39,377 nucleotides of DNA from Bryobacterales bacterium (GCA_025462965.1 JAOAPQ010000068.1:1-39377), one strand, 5' to 3'. Positions 7,513 through 15,459 are shown, counted from the first letter of the stretch. The notes: generated from the sequence alone by a model not told the origin. Numbers and translations: made by a program.

Positions 7513-8298
7513 TTATTTATCGAGCTCTCGAATTTTGATGTTGCGGAACCACGCATCATCACCGTGGTTTTGCAACGAGATCGGGCAATCCTTCACCGGC
7601 TGGTTCGCCAGCAAATCCCGCACGTGCGGACTGGCCGCCCACCGCTTCTGAATCCCGGCCAGAGCGTCTGGAGAATCCAGGCTCGAATCGACCACCTTCA
7701 CGCCGTTGAGCCAGTGCTCGACATGGTTTCCACGCACCACGATCCGCGACTGGTTGAACTCGCCCACCGGCCGCGATGCGGCGCTTGCGGGCGCGACCAT
7801 ATCGTAGAGGGCCCCAGCGGTATGCTTCCCGTTGCCCTTCGCGTCAGGATTGGTGCTGTCGTCGGTCATCTGGTACTCGAAGCCGATGACGTAGTCCTGG
7901 CCTCGTACGGGGCGCTCCGTTACCGGCTTCAGAAAACTCTGTTCCACCCGCGTTTCGAACCGTGTTTTCGGAAGATCGGTGTCCGGCAGCAGATACAAAT
8001 GCTTCTGTATCCGGTACTTGATTCCGCTGTTCCCCGCGGGCGAAATGCGCCATTCGAAACTGAATTCGAAGTCGCGGAAGGTCCGCTTTGTAAATAGGTC
8101 TTCCGTGAGAAGCGGTTTCTTCTGAGCCTTCAGGCACCCGTCTTCGATGGTCCAGGCAGCTCCGGCGGGCCTCCACCCATCCATTGACTTTCCGTCAAAC
8201 AGAAGGATCCAGCCCGCTTTCTTCTCGTCCGGCGTCAACGAATTCTGCGCCAATGCCATGGAGGCTGCAGAAACACTGAAAACAGCGATTCTAAGCAT
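7513..8298 (-). CDS. Secreted DUF1080 protein (3-keto-disaccharide hydrolase-like)
   Basis: A 261-residue secreted protein with signal peptide MLRIAVFSVSAASMALAQ and a concanavalin-like beta-sandwich of the DUF1080 type. Diagnostic stretches are GWILLFDGKSMDGWR, FEFSFEWRISPAGNSGIKYR, the LDSPDALAGIQKRW tail region and the closing ISLQNHGDDAWFRNIKIREL. DUF1080 proteins are very common in Planctomycetes and Acidobacteria; some hydrolyse 3-keto-glycosides and others are carbohydrate binding. The start is ambiguous because four in-frame ATGs occur at 8298, 8313, 8325 and 8337. The last of these was chosen as the beginning of the signal peptide, with AGAGGG just upstream. The longest form would overlap the PEPCK stop by 8 bp. 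Confidence 0.87.
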   Translation of the reverse strand: MLRIAVFSVSAASMALAQNSLTPDEKKAGWILLFDGKSMDGWRPAGAAWTIEDGCLKAQKKPLLTEDLFTKRTFRDFEFSFEWRISPAGNSGIKYRIQKHLYLLPDTDLPKTRFETRVEQSFLKPVTERPVRGQDYVIGFEYQMTDDSTNPDAKGNGKHTAGALYDMVAPASAASRPVGEFNQSRIVVRGNHVEHWLNGVKVVDSSLDSPDALAGIQKRWAASPHVRDLLANQPVKDCPISLQNHGDDAWFRNIKIRELDK

Positions 8299-8329
8299 GA
8301 ACCCTCTGGGCATCCGTCTAAACATCCGT

Positions 8330-10177
8330 CTAAGCATCGGTCTGTAACCGGCAGATCAGCAACTCGCGCTCATAAATCATCTCGGGCGGAAGATGATCGT
8401 GCAGCATGATAAACAACTCCTCATGACCGATCACCTCGCGCCGCCACTCGGACGGATTGAAAGCCTGGGCCTGGTCGAACCGATCCTTCGAGAAGTCCAG
8501 TCCATTCCAGTCCATATCGCTATAGCGCGGCATCCAGCCGATCGACGTTTCCTTACCCAGGGCCCGCCCTCGCACCCGGTCCGCGATCCACTTGAGCACG
8601 CGCATGTTTTCGCTGAAGCCGGGCCACAGAAACTTCCCGTCCTTATCCTTTCGGAACCAATTCACGTGGAAAATCTTCGGCGTCTCGCTCAGCGTGCGCT
8701 GCATCTTGAGCCAGTGCCGGAAATAATCTCCCATGTGATAGCCGCAGAAGGGGAGCATGGCCATAGGGTCGCGGCGCACCTGGCCCACGGCCCCGGCCGC
8801 AGCCGCCGTGGTCTCCGACCCCATCGTCGCGCCCACATACACTCCGGAGCTCCAATTGAAAGCCTGATACACCAGCGGTATCGTGGAAGCGCGCCGGCCG
8901 CCGAACACGAGTGCGCTTAACGGCACACCGGTCGGGTCCTCCCACGCCGGGTCGATGGTAGGGCATTGGGAGGCCGGCGCCGTGAACCGCGCGTTGGGGT
9001 GCGCCGCCTTCGCCCCGGTCTGCTTCGCGATCTCCGGAGTCCATTTGTTCCCCTGCCAGTCCAGACATTCGGCCGGCGGCTCGTCCGTCATGCCTTCCCA
9101 CCAAACCCCGCCCGCGGGCGTCAAAGCTACGTTGGTGAAAATGGTGTTCCGCGATAGCGTCGCCATCGCGTTCGGATTCGTTTTCGCCGAAGTTCCCGGC
9201 GCCACGCCGAAAAAACCGGCCTCCGGGTTGATCGCCCGCAAATGCCCCTCGGCATCCGGTTTGATCCATGCGATATCGTCCCCCACCGTCCAAACCTTCC
9301 ACCCTTTGAAAGCCTCTGGGGGAATCAGCATCGCCAGATTGGTTTTGCCGCAAGCACTCGGGAACGCCGCGGCCATATAGGTCTTCTCGCCCTGCGGATT
9401 CTCCAAGCCCAGGATGAGCATGTGCTCCGCCATCCAGCCTTCGTCGCGCGCCATGTTGCTCGCGATTCGCAGCGCGAAGCATTTCTTGCCCAGCAGCGCG
9501 TTGCCGCCATAGCCCGATCCGTAAGACCAGATCTCCCGCGTCTCCGGGAAATGCACGATGTACTTCTCCGGATTGCATGGCCACGACACGTCTTTCTTGC
9601 CCGGACCGAGCGGCGCGCCTAGGGTATGCATGCAAGGCACCACCCGCTTTACGTCCTTATCGATCTCTTTAAACACGGGCAGTCCGATGCGCGCCATGAT
9701 GCGCGTGCTCACCACCACGTAGGGCGAATCCGTGAGCTGCACGCCGATCTGGGACATCGGCGACCCGATCGGACCCATGCTGAACGGCAGCACATACATC
9801 GTTCGGCCCTGCATGGACCCGTTGAACAGCGCTTTCAGCTTCTTGCGCATCTCGAACGGATTCACCCAGTTGTTGGTCGGGCCGGCCGTATCCTTTGACA
9901 ACGAACAGATGTATGTCCGGTCCTCCACCCGCGCCACGTCGGTTGGATTCGATCGGGCGTAATAACAACCGGGCCAAAGCTCCTGGTTCAGCTTGATGAA
10001 TGTGCCTGCGTTCATCATCTGCTGGCACAACAAGTCGTGTTCTTCCTGCGATCCCGAGACCCAGTGCACCGAGGCGGGCTTTGTCAGGTTGGCCATCTTT
10101 TCCACCCACCTGACAAGATGCGGGTTCTCACTTAAGGGAACGGAAGAGTTGCGTAGCTTCTTTAAGGGCGCGGACAT
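8330..10177 (-). CDS. pckG: Phosphoenolpyruvate carboxykinase (GTP)
   Basis: A 615-residue GTP-dependent PEP carboxykinase that converts oxaloacetate and GTP to phosphoenolpyruvate, CO2 and GDP, the first committed step of gluconeogenesis in the cytoplasm. The P-loop with the mobile catalytic Cys is [13 protein letters not shown] (Cys276). The kinase-2 strand VGDDIAW, the FFGVAPGTS segment and the guanine-binding region near [16 protein letters not shown] are all intact. Length matches the GTP family and not the shorter ATP family. The ATG at 10175-10177 (MSAPLKK) was chosen over a TTG 15 bp upstream. The gene overlaps the end of a small upstream gene by 16 bp and is followed by the DUF1080 gene; the latter pairing is probably only positional. 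Confidence 0.96.
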   Translation of the reverse strand: MSAPLKKLRNSSVPLSENPHLVRWVEKMANLTKPASVHWVSGSQEEHDLLCQQMMNAGTFIKLNQELWPGCYYARSNPTDVARVEDRTYICSLSKDTAGPTNNWVNPFEMRKKLKALFNGSMQGRTMYVLPFSMGPIGSPMSQIGVQLTDSPYVVVSTRIMARIGLPVFKEIDKDVKRVVPCMHTLGAPLGPGKKDVSWPCNPEKYIVHFPETREIWSYGSGYGGNALLGKKCFALRIASNMARDEGWMAEHMLILGLENPQGEKTYMAAAFPSACGKTNLAMLIPPEAFKGWKVWTVGDDIAWIKPDAEGHLRAINPEAGFFGVAPGTSAKTNPNAMATLSRNTIFTNVALTPAGGVWWEGMTDEPPAECLDWQGNKWTPEIAKQTGAKAAHPNARFTAPASQCPTIDPAWEDPTGVPLSALVFGGRRASTIPLVYQAFNWSSGVYVGATMGSETTAAAAGAVGQVRRDPMAMLPFCGYHMGDYFRHWLKMQRTLSETPKIFHVNWFRKDKDGKFLWPGFSENMRVLKWIADRVRGRALGKETSIGWMPRYSDMDWNGLDFSKDRFDQAQAFNPSEWRREVIGHEELFIMLHDHLPPEMIYERELLICRLQTDA

Positions 10178-10419
10178 GGTCGGCGCGACCAAGATAACAT
10201 GATCGCTCTACCCCTTCCGCGCCGCCGCCACGCCGCGGTATAGTACTTCTCTTTACGAACGCCACTGAAAGGCGTATCTGGTTTTGCCCGCTGATCCATA
10301 AACCTGCCGGTTTCAGCATCGCGTTTCGTCCAGCAATTATAAGGCGGGTTGTAGACCCGCGAACGGTCGGTGACTGCTCCGTTACGGTGACTATCGACTG
10401 CTGGGGGATTAGTTGCCAA
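10162..10419 (-). CDS. Small conserved hypothetical protein
   Basis: An 85-residue basic protein with no signal peptide or membrane segment. The central part [20 protein letters not shown] followed by MDQRA and PFSGVRKE resembles a short bacterial family of unknown function that carries motifs of the form NPxxxxWxKRDxxTGxFMD and GVRKEK (recognised from memory; needs a database check). The start is a TTG at 10417-10419 with an exceptionally strong ribosome binding site, AGAAAGGAGGTG on the minus strand (10428-10439), 9 bases away. The stop lies 16 bp inside the PEPCK gene, so the two may be translationally coupled. The last 30 residues are Arg-rich and may be less conserved. Confidence 0.65.
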   Translation of the reverse strand: MATNPPAVDSHRNGAVTDRSRVYNPPYNCWTKRDAETGRFMDQRAKPDTPFSGVRKEKYYTAAWRRRGRGRAIMLSWSRRPCPRP

Positions 10420-10427
10420 TCTTGTTC

Positions 10428-10439
10428 ACCTCCTTTCTG
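10428..10439 (-). promoter_or_regulatory. Near-perfect Shine-Dalgarno sequence for the small gene at 10162-10419
   Basis: On the minus strand this reads AGAAAGGAGGTG, complementary to the 3' end of 16S rRNA over about 12 bases. The core GGAGG (10429-10433) is 9 bases before the TTG codon at 10417-10419. It fixes the otherwise non-obvious TTG start and predicts strong translation of the small protein. Confidence 0.75.
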
Positions 10440-10514
10440 TTGGATTGGACCTCGGGCTTCCGTCAGCACCTGTTCAGCGGCTTATCATTCGGGTCACAAA
10501 TCTTTGTAGGTTGC

Positions 10515-10540
10515 TTGCGCCAAGAGTTCAAGTGGCGCAA
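10515..10540. promoter_or_regulatory. Perfect 8-bp inverted repeat just upstream of the PEP-CTERM-like gene
   Basis: TTGCGCCA (10515-10522) and TGGCGCAA (10533-10540) form a perfect dyad with a 10-bp spacer, ending 9 bp before the ATG at 10550. It could be an operator for a dimeric regulator or an RNA hairpin in the leader that limits access to the start codon. No recognisable Shine-Dalgarno sequence lies between the dyad and the ATG. Confidence 0.45.
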
Positions 10541-10549
10541 ACTAGACCG

Positions 10550-11191
10550 ATGATCACGTTACGGCTCTTGCCAGCGCTGTTCTTCCTCTCTTGTGCCGCC
10601 CCATTCGCGCATGCAGATCTTTCTGTGTACAAATACGTGGGTAATGCTTTCACGTCCCAATACGGATTGTGGCCAGCGAATCCCACGCGGATCACAGCCA
10701 CAATAACTCTCGCCCAGGCTATTCCCGGAAACAGTTCTGTAGCATTCAACGCCGCATACTTGGGGCCAGACCTTCTAGGGTGGACAGTCAGCGATGGAGT
10801 GCGTACGCTGACCGGATCGGATACAGGGTTAATCAATCTATACACGGACGCGAAAGGATCTATCAGCAACTGGACCATTGCAGTTGGGGAGCGTCCCTAT
10901 GCTGGTAGTTCGTACGCATTCGCCATGAATACATGGGGGCCCGGCACCCCCTGTGACGGCGCTGCTTACTATGCCCCGCCTTCGTCTGACAGGGGATGCC
11001 CGACTGATTTCACCGCCAACACACTCTTCCTAGACCCTAACCCGACTATTCCCTTTAATGTTTTCGCTGGAGTTGGCGACCCTGGCGTGTGGACAATGAC
11101 ACCGGAACCGACAGGGATCGGTATGCTGTTAGCAGGAACGATGACGCTGTTGGCAATACGGCTCTCAAGAAAGAGTCACAAAACAGAATAA
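10550..11191 (+). CDS. Secreted PEP-CTERM-like protein of unknown function
   Basis: A 213-residue exported protein with signal peptide MITLRLLPALFFLSCAAPFAHA. The mature part is beta-rich and unlike any enzyme I recognise. The C-terminus has the tripartite sorting layout: a PEP motif (TPEPTGIG), a hydrophobic helix (MLLAGTMTLLAIRL) and a basic tail (SRKSHKTE). In organisms with exosortase (EpsH) such tails are cleaved and the protein is linked to the extracellular matrix. No exosortase is in the window. The ATG at 10550 was chosen because it begins the signal peptide; the longer frame adds 35 residues that cover the regulatory dyad. Base composition here is lower in GC than in neighbouring genes, and a decayed gene follows, so this may be an acquired or unstable segment (inference). 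Confidence 0.75.
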   Translation: MITLRLLPALFFLSCAAPFAHADLSVYKYVGNAFTSQYGLWPANPTRITATITLAQAIPGNSSVAFNAAYLGPDLLGWTVSDGVRTLTGSDTGLINLYTDAKGSISNWTIAVGERPYAGSSYAFAMNTWGPGTPCDGAAYYAPPSSDRGCPTDFTANTLFLDPNPTIPFNVFAGVGDPGVWTMTPEPTGIGMLLAGTMTLLAIRLSRKSHKTE

Positions 11192-11205
11192 TTCTGGCAC
11201 TCAGG

Positions 11206-11221
11206 CCGGATGCAAATCCGG
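11206..11221 (+). terminator. Stem-loop after the PEP-CTERM-like gene
   Basis: CCGGAT-GCAA-ATCCGG is a perfect 6-bp stem closed by a GNRA-type tetraloop, 14 bp after the stop codon at 11191. There is no U-tract, so it is either a processing or stabilising hairpin or a non-canonical terminator. Confidence 0.35.
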
Positions 11222-11268
11222 ACGACGTGGTCCCGACCCGGAACCTTACACGTGCGGGCCGAGCCGCC

Positions 11269-11990
11269 CTATTGAACCGCAATGTACAACCTCAGCGGTG
11301 CGGAAATTCCCCCGAGATTCAATGTCAATGGCACCGTGTCGCTGCCGGGAAAGGCCTAGCGCGCTGGGGGCCAGCCCTGCGAATGTAACGGTCGCTTCAG
11401 TCTGTCCGACGAAATATGTAGCGGCAGAGACAACGTATTGGTCTGCTGAACGATCTAGCCCGCCGAAATATTTGGTGTTACCGGGCTGAAGCCGATGGCC
11501 GTAGAGGGTGATCGCATCTCCCGCCAATGCGCGCCGGGACGGCACGCCTGCGATGACGCCTGGAGGAAGCGCGTAAGTCGCACCATCAGAAAACAGCGCA
11601 GCGACGTACCGCTTTCCTCCGACGCTGAAGAAGGTCGGGGCCAGCAGGCCGGGCTGCTCGGCGGTAACCGTCATGGGGAATACGCTGCTCGTGCCAGCGG
11701 CTGTGGGTACAATTAACGGGTGGGGCTGGTGCCGACATTGGAGGGCGCTTGCGCGTTCACCTGACCAGGGTTGATGTAGTCGATAAAGGCGGGTTGGCCG
11801 CCAATTTGTCACCTTTGTGCCGCCGAGCGAGGTGGGAGCGTTCACGCCGTTGAAGTCGCGGCCGCTCCAACCGGGCGTGCCGGTAGCGAGGTTCGAGCCG
11901 TAGATTTTATTCCAGGTCCCGGGGAATGGAGGCGAATTGTCCGAAGGCGCTGGCGCTATAGTTGCGGTCGCGCTTGCCTCAACCCGCGCC
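11269..11990 (-). pseudogene. Decayed TIGR03437-family domain (multiple frameshifts)
   Basis: Reading the minus strand in three frames recovers the ordered segments of a TIGR03437 domain, the C-terminal domain of many Solibacter exported proteins. First comes TWNKIYGSNLATGTPGW with DFNGVNAPTSLGGTKVT. After a frameshift near 11810 the segments are QPAFIDYINPGQVNAQAPSN, and in the next frame PTAAGTSSVFPMTVTAEQPG, DGATYALPPGVIAGVPSRRA and TVTFAGLAPSALGL. After another shift the end reads SDTVPLTLNLGGISAPLRLY then IAVQ and a TAG stop at 11269-11271. The order is intact but no frame spans it, and the N-terminal part of the parent protein is missing, so this is a degraded gene remnant. A stop codon closes the upstream frame near 12005. 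Confidence 0.8.
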
Positions 11991-12028
11991 CATCGGATAG
12001 CCTAAAAGATTATGTCAAAAGCATCGCT

Positions 12029-12802
12029 ATGAAAAATCGCGCTTGGGGGGGGGACTATTTCTTTCTGCTTTCGAATCTGATGCAGAAGGATTTTAAGATC
12101 CGCTACCGTAACATGTCGCTAGGCGTGTTCTGGTCCTTGCTGAATCCGCTCGTCACCATGGGTGTCCTGACGTTCGTCGTGACGCAGATCTTCAAGAGCC
12201 CGCAGCCCAATTACCCGGTTCGCATCCTTTGCGGCCTCGTACCCTTCAATTTTTTCAGTTTCGCCTGGGGAGTCGGAACCAACTCGATCGTCGATGGCAG
12301 CGCCTTCGTCAAGCGCGTTGCCATACCCCGCGAGATCATTCCCATCGCGTCGGTCTTCAGCAATTGCCTCCATATGTTCATTCAGATCGGGTTGTTGCTC
12401 TTCATGACCCTCGTCTTCGGCAATCCTGTCAACCTGAACTGGTTCTGGCTCCCGCTCATTTGGGGCCTCTTCATTGTCTTCGTCTGCGGGCTCACGCTGA
12501 TCACCTCCGCGCTCAATGTCTTCGTACGCGATGTGCGCTACCTGGTGGAATCCTTCAACGCGGTCCTGTTCTGGCTCGTGCCCATCTTCTACGGTTTCGA
12601 AATTGTTCCGGAAAGGTATCGCCCGATTTACGATTTCAACCCCGTCTCGGCGATGGTGTTCGCGCTCCGCCGCATACTGGTCGAAGGCGGCACGCCGTCA
12701 TTCTCCACAATCCGAAACCTCGCTTTTGTTTCCTTCAGTGCGCTGATCGTCGGTTTCATCGTCTTCCGGCAGCTTCGGCGCAAGTTTTACGACTATCTGT
12801 AA
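12029..12802 (+). CDS. ABC-2 type polysaccharide/polyol exporter, permease (Wzm/TagG-like)
   Basis: A 257-residue integral membrane protein with six predicted helices, of the ABC-2 permease family that exports O-antigen, capsule or teichoic-acid type polymers on a lipid carrier. Typical features are the N-terminal amphipathic segment DFKIRYRNMSLGVFWSLLNP, the helix VTMGVLTFVV, a cytoplasmic loop with VKRVAIPREIIP, and ALNVFVRDVRYLVE. It is followed after 3 bp by the matching ATPase gene. The ATG at 12029 is preceded by a tiny overlapping frame (ATG at 12012, stop at 12030-12032). Codons 6-8 contain an uninterrupted run of nine G, which could allow slippage. Confidence 0.93.
   Translation: MKNRAWGGDYFFLLSNLMQKDFKIRYRNMSLGVFWSLLNPLVTMGVLTFVVTQIFKSPQPNYPVRILCGLVPFNFFSFAWGVGTNSIVDGSAFVKRVAIPREIIPIASVFSNCLHMFIQIGLLLFMTLVFGNPVNLNWFWLPLIWGLFIVFVCGLTLITSALNVFVRDVRYLVESFNAVLFWLVPIFYGFEIVPERYRPIYDFNPVSAMVFALRRILVEGGTPSFSTIRNLAFVSFSALIVGFIVFRQLRRKFYDYL
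12045..12053 (+). repeat. Homopolymeric nine-G tract inside the permease gene start
   Basis: Nine consecutive G within codons 6-8 of the exporter permease. Gain or loss of one base would truncate the protein after a few residues. Tracts of this kind at the start of surface-polysaccharide genes drive phase variation in some bacteria; here that is a hypothesis. The frame is open at nine G. Confidence 0.5.
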
Positions 12803-12805
12803 CCT

Positions 12806-13546
12806 ATGTCTCTGATCGAGTTCGAACGAGTTTCGAAGACATTCAAGCAGGGCGCGGGCGCCAAGTTGCTGCTGGGCCATGTCCAGGACCGCCTCCGGCG
12901 CACCGAGCGGAACCTCTTCTATGCTCTCCGCAATGTCTCCTTTAGGGTGGAGAAAGGCGAAAGCCTGGCTGTGATCGGACGCAACGGGGCGGGGAAGAGT
13001 ACGCTGCTCGGGCTCGTCGCCGGCCTCTCCGATCCCAACGAAGGGCGCGTCACCGTCAACGGCCGCGTCGCCGCGCTCCTCGAGCTTGGCTCCGGTTTTC
13101 ACTGGGATCTCACCGGCGTTGAAAATCTCTGGCTGAACGCCGCCCTGCTCGGACTCACGCGCAAGCGTACCGAGGAGATCTTCGATTCCATTGTCGAGTT
13201 CTCCGGCATCAGTGACTTCATCTTCCAGCCGCTCCGCACCTATTCCACGGGCATGGTCATGCGGCTCGCCTTCGCCATCGCCGTCCACGTCGATCCGGAC
13301 ATCCTCATCATCGATGAAGTACTAGCCGTTGGCGACGCCGCCTTCTACACCAAGTGCCTGGACAAGATCATGGAATTCCGCCACGCGGGCAAGACGCTGC
13401 TCTTCGTTTCCCACTCGGGCGCCATGCTCACCACCCTCTGCGACCGCGCGCTCTGGCTCGACCAGGGCCAGGTGATGGCCGATGGCCTCATCGCCGATGT
13501 CGCGCCGCTTTACGAGGGGCACGCGGCCACCCCCGTCGGTGCCTGA
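12806..13546 (+). CDS. ABC-2 polysaccharide exporter, ATP-binding subunit (Wzt/TagH-like)
   Basis: A 246-residue ATPase with Walker A GRNGAGKST (58-66), the signature YSTGMVMRLAFA (146-157) and Walker B ILIIDE (166-171), followed by the D-loop region VLAVGDAAF and switch His in LLFVSHS. The GSGFHWDLTGVENLWLNAALLG stretch, split here around residues 96-117, and the YSTGM signature in place of LSGGQ mark the Wzt/KpsT/TagH branch that powers polysaccharide export. It lacks the long C-terminal carbohydrate-binding domain of O9a-type Wzt, so export probably does not depend on a terminal sugar cap (inference). It sits 3 bp after the permease gene and overlaps the glycosyltransferase gene by 8 bp, forming one operon. 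Confidence 0.94.
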   Translation: MSLIEFERVSKTFKQGAGAKLLLGHVQDRLRRTERNLFYALRNVSFRVEKGESLAVIGRNGAGKSTLLGLVAGLSDPNEGRVTVNGRVAALLELGSGFHWDLTGVENLWLNAALLGLTRKRTEEIFDSIVEFSGISDFIFQPLRTYSTGMVMRLAFAIAVHVDPDILIIDEVLAVGDAAFYTKCLDKIMEFRHAGKTLLFVSHSGAMLTTLCDRALWLDQGQVMADGLIADVAPLYEGHAATPVGA

Positions 13547-14570
13547 TCCCCAGCCGCTCGCGCCGCGCGTAACTGTCGCCATTCCCACCCTGGCAGCGGA
13601 TCAAGCGCTCTCCGAGTGCCTCGACTCCCTCTCGTGCCAGACGCTCGGCAATTTCGAAATCATCGTCATCGATAACAGTGGTCGCGGCCTGGTCCGCGAA
13701 CGAGGCCACGCCTCGCGCTCCCGCGTGCGCATCCTGGATATGACACACAACACCGGCTTCGGGGCCGCCATTAACCAGGCGATCGACGCCTCAACCGCAC
13801 CTTACATAGCAACCTTGAACGACGATGCCGTTGCATCATCGCGCTGGCTCGAAGCCCTCGTGGAAGCCCTGGACTCGAGACCCGACGCCGGAATGTGCGC
13901 ATCGCAGGTGCGCCTCGCCGGCGAAGACCTGCTCGATTCCGCCGGAATGCTCCTCTGCGCCGATGCCAGCAGTAAGCAACGGGGCCACACGCGCCATCCC
14001 CAGGACTTCAACTCGCCCGGCGAGGTTCTTCTGCCCAGCGCGTCCGCCGCGCTCTATCGGCGCGCCATGCTCGAACAAACCGGCGCTTTCGATCCCGATT
14101 TCTTCCTGTATTGCGAAGACACTGACCTCGGCCTCCGCGCCCTGCGAGCCGGCTGGAGGTGTCTCTATGCCCCAGGCGCCGTCGTGGACCATCGGTATTC
14201 GCATTCCGCCGGCCGTGTATCTTCGCTAAAAGCGTACTTCGTGGAGCGCAACCGTCTCTTCGTCGCGATCAAGAACTTCCCGCTCCGCATCCTTCTGGCC
14301 GTGCCTTTCGCCGCAGCGGCGCGCTACGCGTGGCATTTTTTTTATCTGCTGCAAGGCACCGGAGCGGCCGCCGGCTTCAGCGGAGAAGGGAACTCCGCCT
14401 GGAACCTTGCCTGGTACGTGCTGAAAGCTCACGGTTCCGCTATCGCCGCCCTCCCCGCATTGCTCCGGAAACGCCGCCAGATTCAGCGCACCGCGAAGCT
14501 GTCTTCGTCCGCCTTCATCCGCGTCTTGCGCCGCTTTTCCATCTCCCCGCGCGCTATCGCCAGGCTGTGA
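13539..14570 (+). CDS. Family 2 glycosyltransferase
   Basis: A 343-residue GT2 (GT-A fold) protein. The N-terminal strand VTVAIPTLAADQALSECLDS and FEIIVIDNSG form the nucleotide-sugar pocket, with NTGFGAAINQ and the metal-binding LNDDA motif next. The acceptor region contains ALYRRAMLEQTGAFDPDFFL and YCEDTDLGLRALRAGWRC, with the catalytic ED dyad of rhamnosyltransferase-like GT2 enzymes (WbbL-type). A hydrophobic helix near residues 245-265 suggests membrane association. The start is taken as the GTG at 13539, which overlaps the ATPase stop by 8 bp; a longer in-frame option begins at 13482. Its place in the exporter operon argues for a role in assembling the exported glycan. Sugar and acceptor are not known. 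Confidence 0.9.
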   Translation: MPDPQPLAPRVTVAIPTLAADQALSECLDSLSCQTLGNFEIIVIDNSGRGLVRERGHASRSRVRILDMTHNTGFGAAINQAIDASTAPYIATLNDDAVASSRWLEALVEALDSRPDAGMCASQVRLAGEDLLDSAGMLLCADASSKQRGHTRHPQDFNSPGEVLLPSASAALYRRAMLEQTGAFDPDFFLYCEDTDLGLRALRAGWRCLYAPGAVVDHRYSHSAGRVSSLKAYFVERNRLFVAIKNFPLRILLAVPFAAAARYAWHFFYLLQGTGAAAGFSGEGNSAWNLAWYVLKAHGSAIAALPALLRKRRQIQRTAKLSSSAFIRVLRRFSISPRAIARL

Positions 14571-14585
14571 TTCACTTGTGAATCA
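14568..14585. repeat. Perfect 18-bp inverted repeat spanning two convergent stop codons
   Basis: TGATTCAC-TT-GTGAATCA contains the TGA of the glycosyltransferase gene (14568-14570) and the TGA of the DUF4384 gene on the other strand (14572-14574). The convergent genes are separated by one base. It could act as a weak bidirectional end signal but lacks T-tracts. Confidence 0.35.
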
Positions 14586-15408
14586 GTTTCAAATCCACAA
14601 ACACCCGGGCGCCCGCGCTCGTGTCGGGCGTCGCCACGTACATCGCTTTCTCCGTCTTTCCATCCGGACCGCTCTCGTCCGCTTTCTCGAATACCAGATC
14701 CCGCGACAGCATCTGCTGCTGAACGTGACCCATGATCGCTCCGCTGATTGTCGCGTTCTTCGCCATGATGGTCTTGGCGTCGCCGTTACCTTTGTTTCGC
14801 TCGCCGGTCGCGTAGATCAACTTCTCCAGATCTTCCTCGGGCGTTCGCGTCAGGATCAGCGAAACCTTCTCCGTTCCCGGTTGCTCGTCAAAATAGAACG
14901 ACGGTGAATCCGCCGGCGGAATCTGATACACCTTGCCGCGATCGATCCGGTTGTTCCCGCCCGAAATCGCGGGATTCGGAAACAACGGGCGCCAGGTCCC
15001 GCTCGTTCCCTGCATCACGATATACAGAAACGCCGTGTCGTTCGATTCCACGTTGATCCGGATGCGATCGCCGGAGCGAAACTCCGTATCCGGGTCCACC
15101 TCCCGGTATTTGTCTCCCGTCAGCTTCAGAATCGTGTATTTGAGCCCAAGCGGCTGCTGCCGGTAACTGACCGTGGTGATCTCCGCGGCCTTGGTAGTTA
15201 CCGGAGGTTCAACGGGAGGCGCCCTTTTGACGACGCTCGTTCCTTTCGGTTTAGCAGGCGGGGCCTTCGCCTGCGGCTTTGCGGCCGGCGTCGCAGTCAT
15301 CGGCTTGTAGAACAGTTCGCGCGCCTTGAGCGGCGCATCGTCCTGGTATCCGAAAGCGGCCGCTGCCGCAGCCATGCCGATGTAGAGCGGAGCGCGCAAT
15401 AGAGACAT
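14572..15408 (-). CDS. Secreted DUF4384 domain protein
   Basis: A 278-residue protein with an N-terminal hydrophobic export signal (LYIGMAAAAAAFGYQ), a Pro/Lys/Ala-rich linker (about 36-72) and a DUF4384-like beta domain: FRSGDRIRINVESNDTAFLYIV with WRPLFPNPAISGGNNRI, the YQIPP strand, then LILTRTPEEDLEKL. DUF4384 domains are often found attached or adjacent to bacterial Ser/Thr kinases and caspase-like proteins and probably bind ligands; the activity is not known. The gene diverges from the operon 15520-22440, which includes a Ser/Thr kinase, fitting that association. A ribosome binding site (AGAGAGGA) lies about 8 bases before the ATG at 15406-15408. Confidence 0.82.
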   Translation of the reverse strand: MSLLRAPLYIGMAAAAAAFGYQDDAPLKARELFYKPMTATPAAKPQAKAPPAKPKGTSVVKRAPPVEPPVTTKAAEITTVSYRQQPLGLKYTILKLTGDKYREVDPDTEFRSGDRIRINVESNDTAFLYIVMQGTSGTWRPLFPNPAISGGNNRIDRGKVYQIPPADSPSFYFDEQPGTEKVSLILTRTPEEDLEKLIYATGERNKGNGDAKTIMAKNATISGAIMGHVQQQMLSRDLVFEKADESGPDGKTEKAMYVATPDTSAGARVFVDLKLIHK

Positions 15409-15443
15409 TTGGAATCCTCTCTCGATTCAGTATGCAATAATAA

Positions 15444-15459
15444 GCGGCGTTAAAGCCGC
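15444..15459. promoter_or_regulatory. Small dyad in the divergent DUF4384/operon promoter region
   Basis: GCGGC-GTTAAA-GCCGC, a 5-bp stem with a 6-base loop, lies in the 111-bp gap between the divergent genes at 15408 and 15520. It may be an operator or a leader hairpin. The arms are short, so chance is possible. Confidence 0.25.

Noticed and set aside
8643-9635. 330-codon minus-strand frame inside the PEP carboxykinase gene
   Set aside because: It is an alternative frame of pckG with no family resemblance; the pckG frame has all catalytic motifs.
12012-12032. Six-codon frame (ATG at 12012) overlapping the permease start as a leader peptide
   Set aside because: It is too short to judge and has no regulatory codon pattern or ribosome binding site.
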